Notes under the pieces: generated by a model
Database searches by the model: none
What the model was told of the DNA's origin: nothing
The model's input: the letters and a program-made list of their open reading frames with translations, nothing else
Shown here: positions 8,849 to 17,466 of the stretch, in pieces
Numbering within the stretch: position 1 is the first letter of the stretch
How the letters are laid out: the number at the start of each line of letters is the position of its first letter
Assembly (NCBI GenBank): GCA_023433705.1
Contig: JAEYUC010000051.1
Coordinates: 1-64,000 of the forward strand
DNA: 64,000 nt
Direction of reading: 5' to 3'
Source: Pseudomonadota bacterium
Lineage (GTDB): Bacteria; Pseudomonadota; Gammaproteobacteria; Steroidobacterales; Steroidobacteraceae
Program-made: the position numbers and the translations under genes

Positions 8849-9727
8849 TCAAGTCAGGCCGGACAGATCCTTGTCTTTCTTCGCCTGCAGCGTCTCGCTG
8901 AGGGCGACGACCAGCGGCTTCATGAACCACGAATGTTCGGGGCTCGAGGCGACCTCGAAGCCCGCGGTGCGGATCGCTTCGGCGACGATGGGTCCCACCG
9001 CCGCGATCTTCGTGCGCGCGAGAGCGCGCTTCACGAGCTGAGCCGGCTGCTGCGTCACGAGCCGCTCGATCTGCAGCTTGCTCGTGAACGCGATCGCATC
9101 CACTTCGCCGTTCGCCATGCGCTCGAGCAGTGACTTCACCGTCGCATCGTCCGCGGCATTGCCGTAGACATACGGCGCGACGGTCGTGACCTCCGCGCCG
9201 CGCTCGCGCAGGAACGTGGTGAGTGGAATGTTCGGATCGTTGCCGTAGAGCTGCACGGCCACCTTGCGGCCCGCGAGATCGAGCGGCCTCAGTGCCGCGA
9301 TCACTCCCTCGGTCGTGGGCGCCGTCGCTTCGATGACCGGCTTGAGCCCGAGCTGCCGCAACACGCGAGCGGGTTTCGGTCCACGCGTGATCGTGCGCGT
9401 CTTCGCGAGGCCCGCGAGGAACCGCTCCTGCAACGCCGGATCGTGCTTGTTGATGCACGACAGGATGCGCGTCAGCCCCTCGCCCGTGATCAGGACGAAG
9501 TCGTCGAATCCTCCATCGGCGATTCGCACCGCGAACGCGAGCACCGCCGCGCTGTGCGGCGTGTCGTAGATCGTCACGAGCGGGCAGCGCAGCACCTCGG
9601 CGCCGCGCCGCTCGAGCAATCCGCTGAATATCTCGAGCTCGCGCATCTCCGGTACGGCGATGCGCTTGCCCTTCAGGTTCCAGTCGATCTGCGTCGGACG
9701 ATTCATGGGTGGTGAGCCCATTGTCAC
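8849..9727 (-). CDS. Uroporphyrinogen-III synthase (HemD) family protein of the nitrate cluster
   Basis: A 292-residue HemD-like protein with two similar alpha/beta lobes. Segments such as GKRIAVPEMRELEIFSGLLE, VLITGEGLTRI and the later DAIAFTSKLQIERL and KIAAVGPIVAEAIRTAGFE are typical of the family, which cyclises hydroxymethylbilane towards sirohaem and haem. It follows the nitrate transporter gene by one base, so it is probably co-transcribed; a dedicated copy could support sirohaem supply for nitrite reductase, or have a divergent regulatory role. The GTG at 9727 is given; ATG codons at 9721 and 9706 are alternatives and none has a strong ribosome site. The housekeeping hemD would normally lie beside hemC, which is not here. 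Confidence 0.8.
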   Translation of the reverse strand: MTMGSPPMNRPTQIDWNLKGKRIAVPEMRELEIFSGLLERRGAEVLRCPLVTIYDTPHSAAVLAFAVRIADGGFDDFVLITGEGLTRILSCINKHDPALQERFLAGLAKTRTITRGPKPARVLRQLGLKPVIEATAPTTEGVIAALRPLDLAGRKVAVQLYGNDPNIPLTTFLRERGAEVTTVAPYVYGNAADDATVKSLLERMANGEVDAIAFTSKLQIERLVTQQPAQLVKRALARTKIAAVGPIVAEAIRTAGFEVASSPEHSWFMKPLVVALSETLQAKKDKDLSGLT

Positions 9728-9728
9728 A

Positions 9729-10943
9729 TTAGATGCGCGCGCCCGCGATGCCGACGGCGCCCCAGGTCGTGCGCCAGCGATGCTTGATGCTCGTGAGCCC
9801 GATCAGCGCCAGCAGCGCGAGCGACGCGAACACGAGAAGCCCCGCCTGGTAGTGGCCCGTGAGCTGCTTCGACAGGCCCAGGCTCGACGCGAGAAAGAAT
9901 CCGCCGACCCCGCCAGTCATGCCGACGAGTCCGGTCATCACGCCGATCTCGTGCCGGAAGCGCTGCGGCACGAGCTGGAACACCGAGCCGTTGCCCATGC
10001 CGAACGCGAGCATGCCGCCCGCGAACAGCGCGAGCGCCGCGTAGACGCTCGTCGGCCGGAAGCTCACCGCGATCAGCGCGAGCGCCGCGAGAAAGTACAT
10101 GAGGCTCAGTGTCTTGATACCGCCGATGCGATCGGCGAGCGCGCCGCCGATCGGACGCACCAGCGATCCCACGAACACGCAGCCGGCCGTGAAGTATCCG
10201 GCCTCGACCGCATCGAGGCCGTAGTCCGTGTTGAAGTAGATGGCCAGCGACGAAGCGAGACCGACGAATCCGCCGAACGTCACGGCGTAGAAGAACATGA
10301 ACCACCACGCGTCGCTCATGCGCAGCACCGCGAGGTATTCGTGGAATTTCTTGGGCGGCGGAGTCGTGGGGCTGTCCTTCGCGGCGAACAGATAGACGAC
10401 GAACGCGGCGGCGAGCGGAATCACGGCGAGGCCGAGCACGTTGTTCCACCCCACCAGCACCGCGAGTCCCGGCGCGAACAGCGACGCGAATACCGTGCCG
10501 GAATTGCCCGCACCCGCGATGCCGAGCGCGATGCCCTGGTATTGCGGCGGATACCAGCGCGAAGCCAGCGGCAGCGCCACCGCGAACGACGCGCCCGCGA
10601 CGCCGAGAATGAGCCCGAGCGTGAGCGTACCGCCGTAGCTTTCGATACCGATCAGCCACACGAGCGACAATCCCGCGATTACGATGACCTGCGCGATGAT
10701 GCCGGCGCGGCGCGGGCGTAGTTTGTCGACGAGGATTCCGAAGACGACGCGCAGCAGCGCACCGGCCAGCACCGGCAGGGCCACCATGAAGCCTTTCTGC
10801 GCCGCGTTCAGCCCGAGATCGGCGGACATCTGCACGGCGAGCGCGCCGAGCAACACCCAGACCATAAAACTCATGTCAAAGTAGAAGAAGGCGGACAGCA
10901 AAGTGGGAAGATGTCCCGCTTTCAGGAACTCACGATTGACCAC
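9729..10943 (-). CDS. Nitrate/nitrite transporter, MFS NarK/NasA family
   Basis: A twelve-helix major facilitator protein (404 aa) of the nitrate/nitrite porter family, moving nitrate into the cytoplasm for NasA. The nitrate signature is visible in GIAGAGNSGTVFASLFAPGL, and a second conserved glycine-rich stretch near FAGGMLAFGMGNGSVFQLVP is the equivalent in the second half. The start is GTG with GAGGGGTGAC upstream. The gene is transcribed divergently from the PP2C-kinase gene and precedes the HemD-like gene by one base. In Pseudomonas aeruginosa the nitrate transporter and a Ser/Thr kinase are likewise adjacent to nirBD and the nitrate reductase gene, as I recall it, which supports an assimilatory role. 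Confidence 0.92.
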   Translation of the reverse strand: MVNREFLKAGHLPTLLSAFFYFDMSFMVWVLLGALAVQMSADLGLNAAQKGFMVALPVLAGALLRVVFGILVDKLRPRRAGIIAQVIVIAGLSLVWLIGIESYGGTLTLGLILGVAGASFAVALPLASRWYPPQYQGIALGIAGAGNSGTVFASLFAPGLAVLVGWNNVLGLAVIPLAAAFVVYLFAAKDSPTTPPPKKFHEYLAVLRMSDAWWFMFFYAVTFGGFVGLASSLAIYFNTDYGLDAVEAGYFTAGCVFVGSLVRPIGGALADRIGGIKTLSLMYFLAALALIAVSFRPTSVYAALALFAGGMLAFGMGNGSVFQLVPQRFRHEIGVMTGLVGMTGGVGGFFLASSLGLSKQLTGHYQAGLLVFASLALLALIGLTSIKHRWRTTWGAVGIAGARI

Positions 10944-10980
10944 GTCACCCCTCGTCGATGCGATTCAAGTCCCCGATAAC

Positions 10981-12732
10981 ATGCAAGTAGCGGACCACGG
11001 CGCTTCTCCCGGAAATTCCGTGCCAGGCACCGCCGCGGGCGAGTTGCACGTCGGGGTGGGCTACTCGACGCACCAGGGTGGACGGGCGGAAAACGAGGAC
11101 TACGCGGCGTGTTATGTCGGCCCGCCGCGACGCGAGCTAACTATCGGCCTCGTGGCCGCACTGGCCGACGGAATGGGAGGCGCCAAGGGTGGGCGCACGG
11201 CGGCGGAAATGGCCGTGCGGGGCTTCATCGAGGCCTGCCTGGAATTGCCGCCCACGCTGGGCGTGGCGCGCATCGGCGCGCTGGCCGCGAATTCCGTCAA
11301 TCGGTGGATCCATACGCTGGGCCGTTCGGACCCCGAACTCAATGGCATGGCCTGCACTTTGAGTGCACTGGTCCTGTGCGGGAGGACCACCCATCTGGTC
11401 CATGTTGGGGATTCGCGCATCTACCGCCTGCGCGACAACGAGCTACAGTCCCTCACCACCGACCACACGCTCGGCGCGCCCGGGACCACTCACGCCCTGA
11501 CGCGGGCTGTGGGCGCACTCGACAGCCTGCGCGTCGATCATTTCAAGGAATCCGCACACCTGCACGATCGTTACCTCATCTGCAGCGATGGCGTACACGG
11601 CGCGCTTTCGAATCGCGAGATCCACGGATTGCTGGCCAGGAGAGCCGCGCCGCAGGAGACCGCGCGCGAGCTCGTCGAACGCGCCGTCGTCGGCACTGAA
11701 TCGGACAATGCGACCGCGCTCGTGCTCGATATTCTGGCATTGCCCTCCGCGCAGTTCGGCGACCTCGAGCTCGCGGCCGCGGAGCAGCCGCTGCTCACTC
11801 CGCCCACGAGCGGCGCGGTCATCGACGACTACGCGCTCGGCGAAATGCTCGCGGACGGCCAGTACATGCGAGTATTCCGCGCGCACGACCTGCGCGGCGA
11901 TAGACAGGTGGTCCTCAAGTTTCCGAAGTCGCGTCCCGGCCTCGACTCCCATCTTCGCACGGCGCTGCTGCGCGAGATGTGGATAGCCAGTCACGTGCGC
12001 AGTCCGTTCGTGACCGAGTCGCTCGAGCCACCGCCCGAGCGCCGCACCTGCCTTTATGGCGTGCTGCCTTTCTACGAAGGAGAGACGCTCGAGGCGCGGC
12101 TCCTGCGCCGCCCGCAGGTGACGCTCGCGGCCGGACTCGAGATCGCCCTCAAGCTGACGAAGGCGGTCGCGGCCTTGCACCGGGCCGGCATCATCCATCG
12201 CGACATCAAGCCCGAGAACGTGATGCTGGAAACGGACGGCGGCCTCAAGCTCATCGATCTCGGGGTCGCGCGGCTTCGGCAGTTCGAGGATTCGCAGACA
12301 CACGAGGTACCCGGCACGCGCAGTTACATGGCGCCGGAGCTGTTCAGCGGCTCGCCGGCCGACGAAGGCACCGACATCTTCGCGCTCGGCGTCACGGTCT
12401 ACCGGATGTTCGCGGGCGGCGCGTATCCCTATGGTGAGGTCGAACCGTTCGCCCAGCCGCGGCTCGGCAAGTCGACCTCGCTGACGAAATACCGGCCGGA
12501 TCTTCCCGCCTGGCTCGAGCGCACGATTGCGCGCGCGATCGCGCTCGATCCGCGCGAGCGCTTCGCCGACGCCATCGAGTTCGCGTTCGAGCTCGAACAT
12601 GGATCGCTGCGCGCCGTCCCGCATTCGATCGATCGGCCCTCGCTGTACGAGCGCAACCCGCTGCGATTCTGGCAGGGCATCTCGGCTCTATTGTTCATTG
12701 CATTGCTGGTGGCGCTCGCCCACCTGGCCTGA
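10981..12732 (+). CDS. Bifunctional PP2C phosphatase / Ser-Thr protein kinase, membrane-anchored
   Basis: A regulatory protein of 583 residues. The N-terminal half is a PP2C-type phosphatase (RAENEDYAA, LADGMGGAKGG, HVGDSRIYRL, ESDNATALVL carry the metal-binding acidic residues). The second half is a protein kinase: VVLKFPK lysine, catalytic loop HRDIKPENV, DLGVAR in place of DFG, and APELF. A hydrophobic segment near the C-terminus (ISALLFIALLVALAHLA) should anchor it in the inner membrane. Such fusions accompany nitrate assimilation genes in Pseudomonas. The ATG at 10981 is chosen because a longer frame from 10903 would overlap the divergent transporter gene by 41 bases; no ribosome site decides it. 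Only 37 bases separate the two divergent starts. Its targets are unknown. Confidence 0.88.
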   Translation: MQVADHGASPGNSVPGTAAGELHVGVGYSTHQGGRAENEDYAACYVGPPRRELTIGLVAALADGMGGAKGGRTAAEMAVRGFIEACLELPPTLGVARIGALAANSVNRWIHTLGRSDPELNGMACTLSALVLCGRTTHLVHVGDSRIYRLRDNELQSLTTDHTLGAPGTTHALTRAVGALDSLRVDHFKESAHLHDRYLICSDGVHGALSNREIHGLLARRAAPQETARELVERAVVGTESDNATALVLDILALPSAQFGDLELAAAEQPLLTPPTSGAVIDDYALGEMLADGQYMRVFRAHDLRGDRQVVLKFPKSRPGLDSHLRTALLREMWIASHVRSPFVTESLEPPPERRTCLYGVLPFYEGETLEARLLRRPQVTLAAGLEIALKLTKAVAALHRAGIIHRDIKPENVMLETDGGLKLIDLGVARLRQFEDSQTHEVPGTRSYMAPELFSGSPADEGTDIFALGVTVYRMFAGGAYPYGEVEPFAQPRLGKSTSLTKYRPDLPAWLERTIARAIALDPRERFADAIEFAFELEHGSLRAVPHSIDRPSLYERNPLRFWQGISALLFIALLVALAHLA

Positions 12733-12743
12733 GATCTACCGGA

Positions 12744-12760
12744 TCGGCGCCAGGCGCCGA
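12744..12760 (+). terminator. Possible hairpin terminator after the kinase gene
   Basis: TCGGCG and CGCCGA flank a five-base CCAGG loop eleven bases after the stop. No T-run follows, so intrinsic termination is doubtful. Confidence 0.3.
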
Positions 12761-12975
12761 CCCGGCAAATCACCCAACCACTGACCTCCCGATAGCGCAC
12801 TTCAATCGCGCACGCCGCCGCTTGGCCGCGGCTTTCACCCAGAATTGATTTGCGCCATGTCCGGGCGCCGCGGGACTGCACAAGATTGACGGCGCGCGTG
12901 CACCCCTCCGCCGTGTTTCGGTGCAGGACGCCGAAAACAGCGGGCCGCCTGCGAGAAACGCTCCGGAAAAAGGCC

Positions 12976-12991
12976 TGGCATAGGGATTGCT
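12976..12991 (+). promoter_or_regulatory. Sigma54-type promoter upstream of the porin gene
   Basis: TGGCATAGGGATTGCT fits the -24/-12 consensus: GG at 12977-12978 and GC at 12989-12990 are separated by exactly ten bases. It lies 65 bases before the porin start in a 323-base gene-free stretch (12733-13055). Further upstream TGCACC and GGTGCA half-sites occur at about 12899-12925, but their 15-base spacing is not that of a normal NtrC site. Sigma54 control would fit a nitrogen-regulated porin. Confidence 0.65.
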
Positions 12992-13055
12992 TTACTCCGC
13001 GTGCACAGCGGGGGGCTGGTGTGGTCTAACTAATTTGTCACGGGAGGTAGTACCG

Positions 13056-14294
13056 ATGAAGTCCCTGTTTGCGTGCACGTCACTGCTTGCGGCCGGTCTT
13101 GGCGTCACGCACGCCGGCGAAACCGATTCATTGAAGTCGGCGTTCGGTGGCACGAAGCTGATCCTCGACACACGACTGCGCGTCGAGACCGTAGAGCAGG
13201 ATGGTCTCGCCGAAGACGCGCACGCCACGACCCTGCGCGCGCGCCTCGGTTTCGAAACCGGCAAGGCGTGGAACACCTCGCTGCTCGTCGAAGGCGAAGC
13301 GGTGGTTCCGATCGACAACGACTACCGACCGGATCCGGCCGTGCCGACCATGGTGACTTACCCGGTGGTTCCGGATCCGGAAGTCTATGAAGTCAACCGC
13401 TTCCAGCTGACGAACACCTCGCTTCCCGGCACGACCATCACGCTCGGGCGCCAGCGTCTCGCGCTCGACGATCAACGCTTCGTGGGCCCCGTCGGCTGGC
13501 GCCAGAACGAGCAGACGTTCGACGCGCTGCGCATCGTCAACAAGAGCATCAAGAATCTCGTGTTCGACGCCACCTGGTTCACCCGCGTGAATCGCGTCTT
13601 CGGGCCGGACTCTCCGCAGGGACATTACGAAGGCGACAGCGGACTGCTCAACGTCAGCTACCAGACGAAGGTCGGCAAGATCACGGCGTTCAACTATCTA
13701 CTCGACTTCGAGAACATCGTGGGCGTGCCGGCCGCGGTCCGCGACTCGACCAATACCTACGGCGCGCGTTTCGCGGGCGACTTCGCCGCGAGCGAGAAGG
13801 TGAAGATCTCGTACGCGGGCTCGTACGCGACGCAATCCGATTACGCCGACAACCCGCTCGACTTCGAGCTCGACTACTACAGCGTCGAGGGCGGCGTGAC
13901 CGTGAAGCAATACGGCGTCTCGGTCGGCATCGAGAACATGGAAGGCAACGGCGTCAAAGGCTTCGCGACTCCGCTCGCGACGCTGCACAAGTTCCAGGGC
14001 TGGGCCGACAAGTTCCTCGCGACGCCGCCGAACGGCATCGAAGACAAGTACGTGAACCTGAGCGCCACCTTCAAGGCCGCGGGTGGTCTCGATACGCTCG
14101 GCTTCGTCGTGAGTTATCACGACTACGAAGCCGAACGCATCGACGCGGACTACGGCAGCGAGATCAACGTCTCGCTGGCCGCGAAGTACAAGAAGGTGAA
14201 CGTCATGCTGAAGTTCGCCGACTACGACGAGGGCGTACTCGCCTCGGCGCGCAACACCCAGAAGCTCTGGATGCAGCTCGAATACCTCTGGTGA
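13056..14294 (+). CDS. Outer-membrane porin, alginate-export-like family
   Basis: Residues 1 to about 20 (MKSLFACTSLLAAGLGVTHA) form a signal peptide. The 412-residue protein shows alternating beta-strand sequence throughout and ends in an aromatic residue (QLEYLW), as outer-membrane barrels do. Segments such as LDTRLRVETVEQDG, TLRARLGFETG and ITLGRQRLALDDQRFVGPVGW are typical of the alginate-export/porin family. GGGAGGT precedes the ATG. Its place beside the nitrate transporter and kinase, behind a sigma54-type promoter, suggests a nitrogen-responsive uptake channel, possibly for nitrate; the substrate itself cannot be read from the sequence. Confidence 0.85.
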   Translation: MKSLFACTSLLAAGLGVTHAGETDSLKSAFGGTKLILDTRLRVETVEQDGLAEDAHATTLRARLGFETGKAWNTSLLVEGEAVVPIDNDYRPDPAVPTMVTYPVVPDPEVYEVNRFQLTNTSLPGTTITLGRQRLALDDQRFVGPVGWRQNEQTFDALRIVNKSIKNLVFDATWFTRVNRVFGPDSPQGHYEGDSGLLNVSYQTKVGKITAFNYLLDFENIVGVPAAVRDSTNTYGARFAGDFAASEKVKISYAGSYATQSDYADNPLDFELDYYSVEGGVTVKQYGVSVGIENMEGNGVKGFATPLATLHKFQGWADKFLATPPNGIEDKYVNLSATFKAAGGLDTLGFVVSYHDYEAERIDADYGSEINVSLAAKYKKVNVMLKFADYDEGVLASARNTQKLWMQLEYLW

Positions 14295-14319
14295 GGTGGA
14301 GGTTGTCCGGCACCATCCG

Positions 14320-16320
14320 CTACATGCCGAGGTTCGCGCGCAGGAATGCTTCCGACTTGCGCAGCAGGTCGGCGCGCGCGGTTCCGTCGAACAGATCGTG
14401 CCGGAGATCCTGGTACACGACGAGTTCGCTCGGGATCCGCGCGCGGCGCAGCTCCTTGTACATCCGGCGCGACTGGTCGATTTCCACGTTGAAGTCGCTC
14501 GTGCCGTGGAACATGAGCACGGGCGCCTTGAACGACTTCGCGCGCTGCGCGGGCGAGCCTTCGTCGATGTGCGGGCCCTTGCCGATCATGTCCGAGATGA
14601 TGAAAGAGTTGGCGTGGATCGCGGACTGGTTGCGGTACAACCGAAGATCGGTCACCGGTGCGACCGCGATGACCGCCTTGAAGAGATCCGCGTCGAGCAC
14701 GTTCGCCTGCAGCGCCGCGTAACCGCCGTAGGACCAGCCGAATATCGCGAGCTTGCCGGGATCGGCCACGCCCTGCGCGACCAGCCAGCGCGCGCCGTCG
14801 CAGATGTCGCCGACCGACACCTTCCAGCTCTGGAATCCATTGTTGAGGAACCACTCGTCGCCGTAGCCGGAGGATCCGCGGAAGTTAGGCTGCAGCACGA
14901 CGAAGCCGCGCTGCGCGAAGAACTGGGCTATCCAGTCGAAGCCCCACTCGTAACGCTCCTCGGGACCGCCGTGCGGCATCACGATCGCGGGCAGGTTCTT
15001 CGCGTCGGTCACGCCCGGCGGCAACGTGAGATAACCCGGGATCTCCACCCCATCAGCGGCCGGAAAGGTGATGGCCTTCACGGGCGACAGCTTCTTGCCC
15101 TTGAGCGCCGGCCTCGAGGCGGTGATTTCGTCGAGCGCCTTGCGGTTGCGGTCGAACACGTACCATCTGCCCGGATCGACGTCGCTGCTCGCGCGCACGA
15201 TCACCACCTGTTCGTCGGCGCTCGCGCTCTCGAAATCGATGAGTGGCAGATCGGGCAGGGCGCGCTCGATCATCGCGTGGATGTTTTCGTACTCGGGATC
15301 CAAGTACTTCACCTGGCGGCGCTCGGTCACGTAACGCGCGCCGATGACGCGGCCCGCGCGGCCCACCCTGACCACATCGTCGACGTCCACCTCGGGCGAG
15401 GCGAACACGAGCTCGCTGCGCATCGATCCGTCGAGCGCGATGCGATACAACGCGTAGCGCCCATCCAGTGGCTGCAGCACGTACACCGAGTTGGTGGCGG
15501 CATCGACGCCCATGGGCACCATCCCCGAGCCGCGGCCGCCGTTGGTGCGATCGGCTGTGTACGAACCGAGCTTGCGCCAGTCGCGTTCGCCGATGCGCCT
15601 GTAGAAATGAGTGTCGACGCCGCGCAGGTAGCCCGACTCGGCCACCGACGCCGTGGTCATGATGCGGACGTTGCCGCGGCCGTCGGACAGGTAGCTGACC
15701 ACTTCCCGACCCGGACGCTCGACCTGCGTGATCTTGCCCGTGCGCGTGTCGATGCGATCCACGCCGAGTCCGTCCTGGAGGCGCGCGGTGAGCCGGCCGA
15801 CACTTTTCTCCGGCACGTAGGTTCGCGCCATCAGGACCTGGTCGTCCTCGCCGTTCAGCCAGTCGACGACTTCACCGTCGAACGGGCGGCGGCTCAGCTG
15901 CTTCATCGTGTCCTTTTCGCCGAGGGAGAGCTGGTTCTTGCCGTCCGCATCCATCGCAATCGTGCGGATCATGGGCAGCAACACCGTATCCACCCGCTGC
16001 ACGCCGTACAGCGAACACACCAGGCGGTCGCTGCCCGACCATTGGCAGCCGACCATGTTCATGGGTTTGCCATCGGTGCGGGCGGCGTGCCGCTCGACCC
16101 CAGTCGTCAGGTCGATGACGACCAGCGTGGTCCCGCCGTCGTCGTCCGGGCTCACGTAAGCCAGGCGCCTGCCATCCGCGGACAGGGACGCGGAATTGGC
16201 GTGATCGAGTTCGCCGAACCTGGCCGCGTCATCCAGTGCCCCGGGGTTTCCCTGATCCGCAGTCACCGGCATGGCCGCCAGGAGCAGCAGCAGGGTGAAG
16301 ACGGATCGCGTGATGGGCAT
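14320..16320 (-). CDS. Secreted prolyl-oligopeptidase family (S9) peptidase
   Basis: A 666-residue serine peptidase: signal peptide (MPITRSVFTLLLLLAAMPVTA), an N-terminal beta-propeller region and a C-terminal alpha/beta hydrolase domain. The catalytic triad is visible: Ser530 in GWSYGGY, Asp609 in HGTSDF and His641 in LRHDLF. The oxyanion-side segment PHGGPEERYEWGFD is also typical of acylaminoacyl/dipeptidyl peptidases. It probably trims peptides in the periplasm. It converges on the porin with a 25-base gap and is unrelated to the ribosomal operon, which starts about 430 bases upstream in the other direction. Family assignment is firm; the substrate is open. Confidence 0.9.
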   Translation of the reverse strand: MPITRSVFTLLLLLAAMPVTADQGNPGALDDAARFGELDHANSASLSADGRRLAYVSPDDDGGTTLVVIDLTTGVERHAARTDGKPMNMVGCQWSGSDRLVCSLYGVQRVDTVLLPMIRTIAMDADGKNQLSLGEKDTMKQLSRRPFDGEVVDWLNGEDDQVLMARTYVPEKSVGRLTARLQDGLGVDRIDTRTGKITQVERPGREVVSYLSDGRGNVRIMTTASVAESGYLRGVDTHFYRRIGERDWRKLGSYTADRTNGGRGSGMVPMGVDAATNSVYVLQPLDGRYALYRIALDGSMRSELVFASPEVDVDDVVRVGRAGRVIGARYVTERRQVKYLDPEYENIHAMIERALPDLPLIDFESASADEQVVIVRASSDVDPGRWYVFDRNRKALDEITASRPALKGKKLSPVKAITFPAADGVEIPGYLTLPPGVTDAKNLPAIVMPHGGPEERYEWGFDWIAQFFAQRGFVVLQPNFRGSSGYGDEWFLNNGFQSWKVSVGDICDGARWLVAQGVADPGKLAIFGWSYGGYAALQANVLDADLFKAVIAVAPVTDLRLYRNQSAIHANSFIISDMIGKGPHIDEGSPAQRAKSFKAPVLMFHGTSDFNVEIDQSRRMYKELRRARIPSELVVYQDLRHDLFDGTARADLLRKSEAFLRANLGM

Positions 16321-16469
16321 GGCCTGCGCCTCGAGTTCCCGCGGGCAAAGACTGCCTCAACCGGGGCCACTCTTAAATGAGGTGTTCGGGCAGCCCCGGC
16401 CGGATGACATAAAGTCGATATCTTTCAAGGTGCTGGGTCAGGGCCGGCTCCGACGGCTTCAACCCGGGC

Positions 16470-16498
16470 TTGCGGCAGGGAAGGTCGCTGCCTATACT
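16470..16498 (+). promoter_or_regulatory. Sigma70-type promoter of the ribosomal operon
   Basis: TTGCGG (16470-16475) and TATACT (16493-16498) are separated by exactly 17 bases and are followed by a GC-rich start region (GCGCGCCC), as seen in stringently controlled promoters. Transcription would start near 16505 and give a leader of about 245 nucleotides before rplC. Confidence 0.75.
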
Positions 16499-16548
16499 GC
16501 GCGCCCTTTCGCCGGGGTCCCGTGCCTGTGCACAGTACCCAAGCGATT

Positions 16549-16749
16549 GATTTCCAGCGAAATCGGGCGAGGTTGGGAGAGTCCTTCGGGACTCGATTAA
16601 CCCAAGACCACTCGAGCTTCGCGGCCCCACGTTCGTGGATGGCCGCGCACTCTCGTGTTCTCCCTCCAACGACTAGCTACCCGCGCACGCCAATTGTAGT
16701 TGTGCGCGTTTAGCGCACGACGACGTGCGCGAAGAACGAGAGGAAAGTC
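16549..16749 (+). promoter_or_regulatory. Structured leader of the rplC operon (candidate autoregulatory element)
   Basis: Several hairpins precede rplC: GATTTC-CAGC-GAAATC (16549-16564), GAGTCC-TTCG-GGACTC (16579-16594) and a set of mutually exclusive stems. Arm 1 CGCGCAC (16682-16688) pairs with arm 2 GTGCGCG (16702-16708); arm 2 can also pair with arm 3 GCGCACG (16713-16719); arm 3 can pair with arm 4 CGTGCGC (16724-16730). The last arm ends eight bases before the ribosome site AGAGGAAAG. In E. coli the S10 leader is controlled by L4, the product of the second gene here; a similar role is inferred, not shown. Confidence 0.55.
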
Positions 16750-17454
16750 ATGAGCGTTGCTCTTATCGGCCGCAAGGCCGGCATGACTCGCATCTTCACG
16801 GATGCGGGCGAGACGGTTCCGGTAACCGTCATCGAAGTGCTGCCGAATCGCATCACTCAAGTGAAATCCGTCGAGAAAGACGGCTATCGCGCCATCCAGG
16901 TGGCCTTTGGAAAGAAGCGCCCGCAGCTTCTCTCGAAGGCGGCCGCGGGCCACTTCGCGAAGGCGAACGTCGAGCCTGCGAAGTCGCTCGTCGAGTTCCG
17001 CCTGTCCGAAAAGGAAGGCGCGGATCTCGCGGTCGGCGCGGAGCTCAAGGCGGGTCTCTTCGAAGTGGGCGCGATCGTCGACGTGACGGGCACCACGATC
17101 GGTAAAGGCTTCGCCGGCACGATGAAGCGCCACAACTTCGGCGGCCACCATGCGACGCACGGCGTGTCCGTGTCGCACAGAACCCCGGGCTCGATCGGCC
17201 AGCGCCAGACGCCGGGCCGCGTGTTCCAGGGCAAGCGCATGTCCGGTCACATGGGCGTCGTGCGCCGCACGACGGAAAACCTCAAGGTCGTCGAGATCGA
17301 CGTCGAGCGTAATCTGCTGTTGATCCGCGGCGCGGTTCCGGGCGCCGAAGGCGGCCAGGTCATCGTGCGTCCGTCGACGAAGGCCGAGGCGCAGAAGCGA
17401 CGCAAGAAGGTCGCGCCCAGCAAGATCAACACCGGCCAGTCCAACAAGAAGTAA
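16750..17454 (+). CDS. rplC: 50S ribosomal protein L3
   Basis: Binds 23S rRNA early in large-subunit assembly. IGRKAGMTRIFTDAGE at the N-terminus and HGVSVSHRTPGSIGQRQTPG with VFQGKRMSGHMG are diagnostic; the GQRQTPG loop contains the glutamine that PrmB methylates in other bacteria. At 234 residues it is longer than the usual 205-215 because of a basic C-terminal extension ending KKVAPSKINTGQSNKK. GAGAGGAAAG precedes the ATG. It is the first gene of the operon: rpsJ, which normally precedes it, is absent. Confidence 0.97.
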   Translation: MSVALIGRKAGMTRIFTDAGETVPVTVIEVLPNRITQVKSVEKDGYRAIQVAFGKKRPQLLSKAAAGHFAKANVEPAKSLVEFRLSEKEGADLAVGAELKAGLFEVGAIVDVTGTTIGKGFAGTMKRHNFGGHHATHGVSVSHRTPGSIGQRQTPGRVFQGKRMSGHMGVVRRTTENLKVVEIDVERNLLLIRGAVPGAEGGQVIVRPSTKAEAQKRRKKVAPSKINTGQSNKK

Positions 17455-17466
17455 TTGGCGGCACAC

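Noticed and set aside
8831..8853. Tandem GATCAACC units as a CRISPR or larger satellite array
   Set aside because: Only two full copies and a partial third; too short and without spacers.
12899..12926. TGCACC and GGTGCA half-sites as an NtrC binding site
   Set aside because: The spacing is 15 bases rather than the short spacing of NtrC sites, and the position is close to the promoter.
14296..16380. Long plus-strand open frame (694 codons) opposite the S9 peptidase
   Set aside because: Composition is Arg/His/Ala/Val-rich antisense of a high-GC gene; the minus-strand frame has signal peptide, triad and family motifs.
16381..16749. A short rpsJ gene before rplC
   Set aside because: No frame in this spacer shows S10 features such as the conserved N-terminal or His-rich segments; the region is better explained as promoter and leader.
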